Below, in pieces: positions 24,701 to 36,700 of a stretch of 64,000 bases of DNA. The notes below the pieces were generated by a model. That model was given only the letters and a program-made list of their open reading frames with translations, made no database searches and was not told where the DNA came from. Positions within the stretch are counted from its first letter, which is position 1, and the number at the start of each line of letters is the position of its first letter. Source of the stretch: Diploscapter coronatus (lineage: Eukaryota > Nematoda > Chromadorea > Rhabditida > Rhabditidae); NCBI GenBank assembly GCA_964036155.1, contig OZ038422.1, positions 85,149,201 through 85,213,200 of the forward strand, given 5' to 3'. Made by a program: the position numbers and the translations under genes.

Positions 24701-27700
24701 TTATCACAATTTTGTCAATTCGTAAATGTCATAAATAGCTGATAGTTCAGCTTGAATCATCGAATAATGGCCAGCTTCTGATATGGAATGCACTTAGTAT
24801 TTTATTCGTAAGAAATGATAGCCAGTCATGGAAATACCAATTGCTTATCAAACCAAAACTAAGATTCCTTGAGAGTATGAATTGTGAAAATAGTGGAGGA
24901 ATTACGATGACATTGATTAATGCAATCAGCCATCATCTAAAACTGTGAATACGACTTCTCCGTTCCAGTTTATGACTAATAAACTTCTCAAAGCTCAACC
25001 CGCAGAAATAATAGTGTACTTTTTCGAGAGTGAAAAAGAGGGCATGCTCCTTTCCTCTCAATATGATAGTTTTTTCTGCGGGTCGAATTTTGAGAGGTCT
25101 GACGATTAATCGAAGCGTATCCATTCACTCACTTCTTCTAATTGAATGAGCAAAGCCAAATTGTGACGCACATTTTGCAGCAGTCAGTGCAGAGCCCAGC
25201 TCAAGCCGACAAACCGTAAAATTTTGTCCTGACACTCAAAAAATGAATCAATTTTCTGCACAAAGTCAAGTCAACAGATTCCATTACAGTATGGCTTTTC
25301 TTGATCGAGGGAGAATTTCGTAAAGTGAAATTCCTGGGCAAATATGCCAGCAATGTGCAGCCGAGTCTATTTAGAGCTCGATCTAGAGATTCAAACAGTC
25401 ACTCTCAACCCGGATGGCCACACCCGATTCCTATCCTTATCTTTTCCTCCTCTATTTTTATAGCCCATATCAATTCTCAAATAGCTACTGCCTAACTGAC
25501 CTTAAACGAATTTACACGGTCTTCTGTTTAGGAATTCGCGCAATCCTTCAACTGATAAGGTGTCATCAAATTCGCACTCGAAGAAGAAGCTATTTTTGCA
25601 GAAACTAAGCGACTCCCTTCAAAAATACTGAGTTTTGTAGCCAAATTTCAATTTACATTATCCATCTATACGCGCATTCTTTATGGATTAGAGTTTTAAG
25701 CCTGCTCCTTAAAAAGTTAATCCTGTAAGGAATTTTAAGACATGCACAGTTCACTTTTCTGCACGATAAAATTAGGGCAAGCGAGCATTCTCGTGTTGTT
25801 GTTCTCTACATGAAATATTCCGCCTTCAAAAGTAGCGTGTGCGTTATTTTCTTCCTTGCCACACCCAGTCATAAATTCCTGATATTTTTGATAAGGGTCA
25901 GGAGCATGGCAGTAAAAATACCCTCGAGAGAGAATATGTTCAAAATTTAGGGGCTGCTTTAAATATTCGGAAATTGTCGAATAGTTTGGTGAATTCATGC
26001 AATGCATAGGTGGGAGAATTGAACAAATTTCAATTTGTTTGACCTAATATCGTTTTCATATATCAACCAGCTGGTAATCCTATTGATAAACCCAATTGAA
26101 AATCGACAATGTGATTCCGCGTGATGGTAAAAGTAAACATTGTCACAATAATTCAATCAATTTCTCTAATTTACTAAAAACTGCGTAATATTGCTAATGC
26201 CTTCTTGACCCACTCGCGAGAATTACAAAAGAATTGCAAATCATCAAGTTTTACGAGTTCAATATACGGAATGCAAGGACATCTCTGTCTGCCCAAATTA
26301 CTAAGTGCAGCTCTTCTCGCTTCCCAGCAATGGGAGATTTGTAATTGTCATATCATTGCAATTTGTAAGCCAATACTCACAATCATATTAACAGCAATTC
26401 GCGCTAAAATTCAAAATATTGGCAGGAATTCACACAATTCTTGAACTTTCGCGCGGCATATGCAGACAGAGTTTTTTCCTAGACTTTGAAGGTATTCAAA
26501 AAGCCGCTCATTTCTCGACCATCTCCCAACCAATTCCTCTGACCATTACCCAGCACCGCCGCTTCCTCTTCTTCTCTTCACACTTCTCTGTTCCTCTCAA
26601 ATTTACGATTCTCTAATGTCTCGAAGGAAGAATTGTGCCGCTAGCGAGGAAATAAGTAAGACGGTTGACTAAGCATGAGAAAGCATAAGGAGGAAGGGAA
26701 GTTGAATTTCAGACAGTAAACCTTTTTCATTGACAGATTGGTTACAGGACTTCCCGGTTAATGAACGACTGCTTGTAAATAAGCCAGAAAGAGATACACA
26801 CCTGAAAGACATCGAGTTTGTTCTGGTCCTTCTTGATCGCGGCCTCCATTGTGAAGTGGAACGCCGCTGCGCTTTTAGCTTCTCTTCGGTGCGATTGCAG
26901 CATTGACATTAGCCTAAAATCGCATTAATTAAAACAGATATAGGAAGTTAAAAGAAATCCGAAGATCGAGACGATTCGGCTTCTTGTACCTTTTACCCCC
27001 TTTTCTGGAAAATAGCAAGAGGAAGTGAAGAAAACGGAGACAAAATCTCCAAGAGGGTAAGGGTAATTTAGGGGTAAAATACAAGAGACCGAGATTCCCT
27101 CTACAGTGGACTCAGTTATCAGCGCATATCTACTTACTGATAAGGCAATTCGAGAGACGCCAAGAAATAGAGTGGACATATTTTTGTACTGGCTGCCTGG
27201 TTTGCGTTTTTCGCCCTTTTCTACTAGATTAGCAGATGTGAAGGAAGCCGCTTTGCTTGGAATTAAAACCTTCGCAATCGAATGTTTCGAATTGATAAAT
27301 TGAAAGATCAGCTCTGCTTCACACAAAATGCGTCAAAATCGGCACATGATGGCTCGTTATCAATCGAATATGATCTGCTTGTGAGTTAATACTTCCAGCT
27401 TAACCCGAATGCTGATCTGCTTTGACTTGAAAATGATGGTTTCGCCACAATTTTCAAAGCATATCAAAAATGCATTACATCAAACATTCTTGGTGGAAAA
27501 AGAAGCGAACTGGTTCACCTTTTTAGCCAATCGTTGGAGCGACTTTGGGCATATTTGTAATGCTCCTTGGCGAACAGGACTGCATTGTGCGAGAGGAGGA
27601 ATGGCTCGACGAGTGATAGCGTGCCTGATTTGGTCACGTGCATCTCGATTTCCTGCAAGTCAGACGGTCAGTCAATCAGTCAAGAGAAGATGAAGAAATG

Positions 27701-30700
27701 AAGAATGAACCTTGGAGCTGGCGAGCATGCAAATGGACAGACACGCGTAGTAGCGAGTCACATCGTCTTGATGACTGGCCAACATAAACAACCATTCGGG
27801 CACCTGCAAACGCAATCAATTCATCCGACTGCTTCTTCACTTCTGCCTGTCTACCTTTCTGGCGATGAGTTTCTTCTTGCCTGCAGCGCAAGTGTAGATC
27901 GACAGATTACATAGTGCCAGGGAGGCATACTTGAGCGTGGAGGCGCTGCTCAGGTTTGCCATTTGAATTCGCCTGATGATTTTATCGAGGCAGTCTTGGT
28001 CAATCATGCTGAAATTCGCTATGTTAATCCACTGATGATTTGACTTTCTATTTTTAGAGTCAACAATAACAAATCTGCTCTGCTGAATGAGCAGAAAGAA
28101 GAGATCACTTCCGTTTGCGTCATTGCCACAAATTGGCACACAAACGATTAATGTTTTATGTTGACTGCAATCGTCAGCCATCATCAATCAGACTCACAAT
28201 AGAGAGGTGGTGTTGCTGTGCTTGGAGAAGTTCTCGAACAAACTCATCATTATGCGCTGCTGCTCCTGTGTCTTTGTCATAGTCGTTAGAGCCACGAGAA
28301 TGATCTTCTTCAAGTAATTCTGCAAGTGGACAGAATGAAATGAGTCATTTCAACAATGTACAGAACAACCTTATTGATGACGTAGTCTCGATTATTCAGA
28401 GACATGCTTTCTTCGAGCACGAGGCCAGCTGCCATTCGAACTAAAAATAGACGAGCATTTATGCTCCGTCATCAAACAAATGAACTGACTTGGCTCGCAG
28501 GAATCTGGCGAAATAAACAATTTGATAATCTCATCGAGATACTCGCGATCACGCAGGAAGTCGCACAGAGCAGTGCCCAGGTCATAGGAGACTTTGGGAA
28601 TCATCCAGGCCTTGAGCAGCACTTTGTTGATGATCGTGCAGCCCTATAAGGAATATATTTATTTATGTGTGTGTGATCAGGATCTGAGCTAACTAAATAT
28701 CGTCGACTTTTTAAATCTCACTTCAATGATTTTCTCGTCCTGCTGCTGAGAGATGAGGTCGAAGGCCTTGTTGATGAAGGATTGGTATTTGGAAATTTTC
28801 GTCTTGAGAGTGTGCATCATGACGACCTGCTCCGTATGAGAGTGCATAGTCTTGGCGGGATTGACAACCGAGTCTTGCTGTAATTCAACGAATTCATTAT
28901 GGCTTCTTGTCTTGATCTATCTCTGTGTCTCATACTTGAATCAGTGAGAATCGATGAGTGGAAGTAGTGCGGGAATCGGTAATAGGGGACAAGTCCTCGA
29001 TGGCCACATCCACATGGCTGTTGGGGCCCGACGGAGGAGCGCCTGCAGTTGAGCCTTCCGACTAAAATATTTGAATATTTGCGCAATTAATGAATCATCA
29101 AATGGTGGATCGAATTATTCAAAGTATCGCTGTGTCCTCCTATCCAAATCAGCGATAACATTCTGGTTCATCATCTACACAGTCTCTCCTCCTCCTCCTC
29201 CTCTCCCATTATATTCCCCCTTACCCTGATACGCCGCCGACCCATAATAGGACCGATGAGCGGAACTGCGAGCATTCTTTCGCCCAAAGACGACGCCAAA
29301 AACAGTCAGAATCGTTAGAGCAGCTGTGGTGAGGGGATTCGAAAAACCGGCCGGATTTAGAGATTCACGAGTTAGTTCCCCTTCAGCCACAAAATTCCGA
29401 AGATAGGGGAAGATTTGAAGAAGGATATGGAAGGATTATACCGTTGAAAGGTCGCTGTTGTGCAAGTCAGAGGGATAGCATCGAATGACTGGGGTTGGAA
29501 CTGATAAAGACATAGCCGCACGCAGCAGAATCGCTGAAGGTTTTTAGTGAAACTAGGCGAGCTGAAGACAGAGCAGCTTGCAATAACGCATTCTGCTGCT
29601 GGGCCTGGGCTAATTATCGCAGGAATGGAGAATGCACAGGTGCAAATGCAGTCATTCAAAATGTGAAAATTGGAAGGGCGCGCTTGAATCAAAACTCCCT
29701 ATTCACAGAAAAGACGAAAGTTCATACCGCCGAAATAGGCATATTCATGCCCAGCATCTGATAGTAGATCTTAAGCTTCATCATAAGTGGCATCTAGGAA
29801 ATAGGAGGAATCGCGAAATGTGGTCCGTTCTGAGCTGTATAATTGAGAGCGAAGGAAGACAGATAGGCAAATTCACGTGGACTATTGACAATTCTTGCAT
29901 TGTATTCGACTGCCACCAGCCATAATCACCTCTGCACTTTCGTATATCGCAGATCGACGCATCTCTTTTTGCCTTCTCTGTGCACTTTTGTAATTCGTTC
30001 ACTTACGTATGCATCTCTATTGTTTCTTCTCGCCTTTCATCTCAAAACGTCATTTTTCCTAGATTCTCAGCTAGTGGTGATAATGTTACACACGTGTGTT
30101 AGAATGCCCAATATAGAGCCGACATTTCGTCGAGATGCTCAAAGATGAGCATTTCCCCTTGGCCTGCATGTCTTCTCTCATACCCCTTCTCTAGTTGATA
30201 AAATCTACAGTGAATTTTTTCTTTTACCACTATTTTTACCTTAAATCGTCGATATTCCGAGTCCTTCCTGGGCAGAGGATCATCGTCAGATCTGCAGGGC
30301 GTTGACAGAGACTGCTGTAGGCGGTAGTCGGACGATGTCTGAAGATATTCATTTTCAATTCAATTTTTTTTCTTTTTTTGTTTTTAAATTCAAAGCCATT
30401 TAACTAGGGTTTTACTGTCAGTCAAGTCTACAGCCTACCTTCTTGCAGAGAAGATTTCGCCAGAAGAGCAATGACAGTAGCTTTTGACATAAACAGAGAG
30501 AAGGCATTGCATTGCGCGAGAGCTATGAAATCACGCAGAGAATCGAGACTGTTCTTTACACGAACTGGATTTGCGCGTGTGGAAATGCAACTGTTTTGTT
30601 CCTTTCACTTGGAAACGAGTGATGATTGCGTTGACTGTCGATTAGTGAAATCTGGCAGAGCATTTATGGAAGGGAAGAATTGAGCACAGAAAGAGAGAGA

Positions 30701-33700
30701 GAGAGAGAGAATGACTGATTACGTCAGAGGAGTGAATGCAGATTTCGATATATGACAAATTTGACTGCGTCATGACTGAAAATGCCGAAATCAGGTAGAG
30801 ATCAAAGTGATTGATTGACGCATTACAACATATAGGCAACAAACATCACAACAAGAAGAAAGGAGCTTTATATAAGGAAAGAAAGGGATGGAGACTACCT
30901 GCTCCTGCAACTCATCCTCACTGTCAAACGAAGTGTCAACGTGCAGAATACCGTTGACAGGCACAGCAGAAGCATTGCCTTCCTCTTCCTGTTGTTGTTG
31001 CTGCTGCTGTTTGGGAGAAGTCGAATCGATGCTCGTCTCGCTCATCTCCTCTGCCTCTGCACACCGTCTGTTTTCCTTCCTCTCTGTTCGCGCTCCCTAA
31101 TTCAGGCAGAAGGACACTGCGAAAAGGCGATTTTCCGAAGAATGACGACGATCTTTGTGCAGGAAATTTCGTCAAACAGAATAGTAGAATTTGGAATGTT
31201 AATGGAAGGAGATAAACTCAGAAAGGCAACTTTCGGGTCGGAAAAAATATGAATGAGGTGAATTGTTCACAATGTCAACATTTTTTTGCAATTGGTCTGT
31301 AAATTTGCACAAGAGTGCAATAGCCAAAAGCCCCGCCCACTTTTGCGTGCACTTCACTGCCAGTTGCGTGTCGCACAATCAGACAAGCAGGTCAGCCCAT
31401 TGATATACAGTACGAACAGACGAAATGAGGTGAGAGGAAGGACGAAGAGCGATTTATATTGTTCATTTCGATGAAGAGAGAGAGAGATGACGTCAAAAGG
31501 CGTGCAAGTTCATATTCGACGAATGTGGAAAGGTCAAGAAAATGAACAAATGGGGGAATTGATCTAATTATGTGAGGAGAGTTGTAGACTTTGACTGTTT
31601 CACCCTGCGCACTCACTAATTTGAGTTAGTCTTCTTGCTTTCATTCAGAGATTATGATCACGCTGCTCTTCTGTGTTATAACTGACCTGTTTGTCTGTGT
31701 CGATATTTCCATCGACACCCATTTCATTGGGCCTGAGCAGTTGCTGTTGTTCCGAGCTCTTGAACAGAGTGGGAGTACCCCCGTTCGACACAGAACTCAG
31801 TTCACCATTGCAGACAGCCGGCGAGTCGATTTTATGCTGAAAGCATTGCTTTGTCAATTTGAATAGTCTCGCGATATATCACGGTTATTAACAATCGAAA
31901 ACAACACATCATTAACCTGTGCGTCTCATATTTGCACGTAATTAAAAGTGGCATCAATATACAGTAATTTGAAGTCTATCAAAATGATAATGAAATTTTT
32001 CAAAAAAAAAAAATTGAAATCAACACATTCTTAGCTCAGGATTGCACGGTTATCGATTTTTGTCCCTTTCTTCCCGTTTTATGTGTATTCCCTGATTTGA
32101 TTTGTACTGATTGTTAATAAACATGGGACAGTGAATAGGAAATTTCAATTAGATACGAACCTGAGTTGGACATGGTGGGGCACTTTTGGGAGGCTGCGAA
32201 TTGAGGGAAATGAAGGGTGCAGCTCGATTGGCGTTGGGCGAGAAGTGGGGCGAGCTGCCCACAGAGCAGATCTCCTCCTCATTGTCGTCATCGTCCAACT
32301 CCAGCAACAGATTGTCGGTTCTGAATGCTCAATTCATTCTCAATCGGCGTGGATAAGGATAATCGGATAATCCCTTCTCCTTTTTTGTTTCTCTTCACAC
32401 AGTCTCTATATTGTAAAGATTTCTTTCATGTTGACACAGGGAGTCTCACCCACAGACAGGCAGAAAAAAACTTTCGGCCTTCGTCTTTTTTTACCCGCTC
32501 TCAGATTAATCCCCATTAGTCATCGTTTTGACATTGTGTGAAGCTTTAGAAAAGTTGAACTTTTGAGTAAGAGCTGCGCGCATGAATTTACAGATTTTAG
32601 CAGAAATCCCCCCACAGTTCATGTGATGGACGAAAAGTTACGCAAAAATGTGATAGATAATGCGTGGGCGCCGAACAGTAAATAGAAGAGAAATGCAAGA
32701 GTTAATCGGAAAGATCATATCATACTTATCGGCGGGGGGCTGCTGACATTGAGATTATCGAAAGAGCAGAGAATTGGTTTGATGCTTTTTGATGTAAACA
32801 TGAAAAAACACATAGAATTCTAACTCTCGTCCGCCGACGGGCTGCAGCGAAGCGTCCCACTTGATGATGAGGTTGTGAATGTTGCGCATTTTGCCTGAGG
32901 CAGGCCTGCTGCCTGACGCTGTTGCCACTGCAGAGGCAGGCAGCGAGTCGACTGCACAACGGGAAGTCGGAGAAGGCGTCGTTGTGTCGTTGCGCTGCGG
33001 ATGGACGATCTGTGAAATGGCAGCTGCCAATATGGACAGGGTAAAGACGAAGGAAAATTCGACGAATATACGAATATATATATATATATCTCTCAGAAAG
33101 GAAGAAGAAGTGCTAATCTCAAAACTGCAAAATCCTAGGAATATATTCAATGATTCATTAGCTATAAGGACAGAGGAATTCCTTGAATGCAGCTCGCTTT
33201 TCCTCTTCTCTTTATTATCCTCTGTGAGATTCTCTAACGATTTTATTCCCCTTTCACACTCGTTCCCTGCCTCTGCCTTCTGCCTTCATGCAGCTCTCTA
33301 ACTCTAATTGAAACCATGCAAGCCGCGGGGCTGTGTCCTTGCTCCCTCTCTCTCTCGCAAAGTCTCGTAAAAACTTGAAACTTAATGCATAAAAATAGAC
33401 AGACAGATTTCATTATGGCTCAACACGCGCACCTATCGAGATGACTATAGAAGGAGCGAAATGAAAAGAATTGAATTGAAGGCGAGGAATCACAACTCGA
33501 ATTACGGAGAATTAATGTGCAACTTATGGAAAGACGAATCTAACACCAAAAGTCACACGCTCGAAATGACAAAAACAGGAATACATTTGCTTATTCATGG
33601 GGGACCGACATATTGAAAGTAAATCAGGACAGAGGTGGAGCAGAGCAGCAGTCCAGTTAGACACAAGAGAAAGTCACAGAGATGAGCGCTTTTAATTTCC

Positions 33701-36700
33701 TCTTTTTTCAATGAACTTTCTACTTCATATTTGCTCCCAGCATTACTCTCACAACAACGCTAATCTAAATTATCGATATCATCAATTGAATTAGAAGAAA
33801 AGAGAAAGGCTAACAGAAGCTATTGAGAGAGAAGAGAAGTGGCAATGAAGAGAGAGAGAGAAAATGGAGGAATAAAATAAAAGGGTAAAACCTAAATGAG
33901 AAGGGAAGAGGAGAAGGGAGAAGCTTGTGCAGCTCAAAGAGAGAAGCTTCACCTCTAAAATAGGATAGATGAATTGAAAAATAGAAGGGAAGAGAGGGAG
34001 AGAGAACACGAAAGGCTGAGGAAGAGAAGTTAGAGTTGCAGATCATGAGAGAGCAGAGAAGCAAAGTGGATGGGCGAGGGAAAAAGAAACATGCATAATT
34101 GCATGTTGAAAGACTACGACAGAGAACTGTTCTCTGAAGACATCAAAATATGCATGATCATCTGAGTGCTGATTGAGGATTGGCACGGGTAACATGCAAT
34201 AAGACTGAGCCAAATTGCTGGTTTTATTCTCGAACTCCTCTGCGCAAATTGCAATCGAGCAATCACAAATAACTGAAAGATGAATCAGCTGACTTAAATT
34301 AGGACGGAGAGTCGAGTGTTCTTGCCTCAGGGATGAAAAACCGGAGAACAAGAGAAGTTGCGGGGGAGGAGCGGCAACAGAATAAGATGGTACGGGAGGA
34401 AAGACCGAAAACCGAGAAATACAAAGATCAACAGTCCCGTAAAGGTAATTCTCCATCTCGAGGAGGAGAAGAAATTCGCTGATTGCGCGAGCTCAAAGCG
34501 AGACCAATTCAAGCAATGTCAACTCAAAATATTTGCTAACGACTCGCGTAGTTAGGTTCGCGCAACAAAACCTGGAAAATTTCATGAAAATGGCGCTCTC
34601 ATTCGTCCCTCTCACCGACACAATGTCCGTCTTACTTACAAAGAGAGGATAATCTCATCTTCTACAGAGAGAACCGAATCTATTTGGGCTATTAAGATTT
34701 AGATATCGCATCCACTTGATATTCACATATCCAACAGCACTAAAGAATAAATTTAGAACAGAAAGGGAAAAGCTCCTAAATTAGACAGACGCAGAGAAAT
34801 AGAGGAGAGAAGCCATTGAAATAAAAGGAAATAGTGTCCAGATTTGCTGAGGTCTGAAGCAGGGAGGCAAGGGAGGAAGAGTGCATCAATACAATTGTTG
34901 TTGGCTAAAAGTATATTTTCTAAAATCGGGTATAAAATTCCACGCCTACTTGAAATCAAAACTTGCATTCTACCGAAACCGCAAATATATGAGAAAATTG
35001 GTCATTTTTTGGTGAAGATATCTTGAGCCTGAACTGAATATTTCGCTAGATATTTTCATTCATGAATCTCTCTTTTTAGTAAATAAATAAGTAAATTGCA
35101 GAGCGAGCTGAATTTTTCGCGCATAAAGGAAAGAGGGGGGATTTAAAGAATGAAGGCTTCATTAGCCATTCTCTGTTCAGAGTTCAACTCATAGTTCGTC
35201 TTTGACAGACATTGGGGCGTTTTCCACCACGAATATCCCTTATGAGGCGAGTTACTCCAGTCAGAATTGTCGCGATTGAACAGTCTCAAGTCGAGTCTGT
35301 TGAAATGTCAAATCAACTAACCGTGCACTGATGAGACTCGTGAACTGCTCCTGAACTAGTTCCATCAGATTCTGCAGAGTCGAGTCCTCTGCAGAAAGGA
35401 TGACATTTTGGGAGGCCGAGGAATGATCCCCAACGGAATTTTCGCGGTCGAATTCGAGGAAATTGGGCCGAGGAGGAATTTCGACGGTCAGATTTGGTTT
35501 GGTCGGGAAGGGCATTTCTGGCGCAGATCTGGTCGAGCTGGGCGAGGGAGTGGCCGTCTCCTCAGGCATTGGAGTGAGCTGCTTGTCTGTGGCCTTATTG
35601 ATATGCCTGTCTCTGTCGCCGTCACTCTCTGATCGAGTTTTAATTCGAGAAAGCTGTTGCTGCTTCTTGGCAGAGGAGATCTTGTCGAATATCTTTCCAT
35701 GATAACTCATGTCCGAGTGCAGTGGAGAGGGCGGATAGTCGTGCACCTGGCTCTTGTTAGTCCTCTGCAACCGTGCCTTGGGAACCACAGTGGCCACTCG
35801 AGTCAATTGTCGATTTGAATTTCCATTTATGAGGGCAGTGTTCTTGTTGGTTTGCAGAGGTACTGAGGGGATCTTCTTGAAACTAACATGGAGATTTGAT
35901 TGTGAAGACGAGTGTGGGATGGGAGTGTTGGCTCTGTTGCCGTTGCTTCCGTGATGACCATTTTCATTCTGCAGAGGAGCAGAGGTCTTTGCTGTCTTCT
36001 GCTCGTACACCATTCCATTCTGCCGATTGAAAGGAATGGTCGTGTCCAGAGGAATCTGTTCTTCAGTTGAATTGTTATATACAGAAGCGGATGAATTGAG
36101 TGGAGTGGGAGGAGCAGAGGAAGGCACACGACGCATTGAGGATGTGCTTCTTTAATTCACAATGATAATTGCACGAAAATCGATAGGAAATGGTAAACGG
36201 AGACACGAGAAGAAGAAGAGCCAGGGAAAGTTGAAAATGTTTAAATTCGAGTAAAGATCAATAAAAACTAAAGGGTAGAATGGCGTGTAAATGAGGAGGG
36301 GAAGTTGGAAGGAAACATCAGAATGAACGCATCGATGCGTCAAGAATGCAACGAGGACAGATAAAATCAGCGATTCTCTCGATACCATTCTCCTCCTTTC
36401 TTCCATGCAGTCTCACTCCAGTCACTCGATCTCCTCTTCGCCAATTTGCCTCATTTTGTCGCTATCTTCCACTCTTCCGAACAAACCACTAATTTCCTTT
36501 TATGAAAAGCAAAGAACCTCGGCAGTAAGGAGAAAAAGGGGAAGGTAAGGGCCTCAAGGCGTGTTTGTCTTATCTATAAACTTGACCCATCGAAAAGAGA
36601 GACGAGAAGAGTCAGAATGAAACGAAAATACAACAAAGGTTTTGATTACTCTTCTTCTTTGCTGCTTTTTCAACGGGCATTCTCTGCAGTCTGTGCGCAC

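Larger units (their letters stand above)
18060..26801 (-). other. tir-1: 8.7-kb tir-1 intron separating the ARM and SAM exons
   Basis: Bounded by CAG|GTGTG after 26802 and TTGCAG before 18059, both phase 0. It holds the alternative first exon at 22099-22848, a candidate small frame at 25738-26007, a MITE at 24984-25098, and a (CT)n run at 18637-18658. Several stretches (20300-20460, 22860-22990) are purine/pyrimidine-skewed and give long spurious frames. Nothing else was recognised. Confidence 0.7.

Noticed and set aside
29225..29392. Hydrophobic frame ([19 protein letters not shown]) as a tir-1 exon
   Set aside because: It has no ATG and no convincing acceptor, and its only donor gives a phase that does not fit the next exon at 29061.
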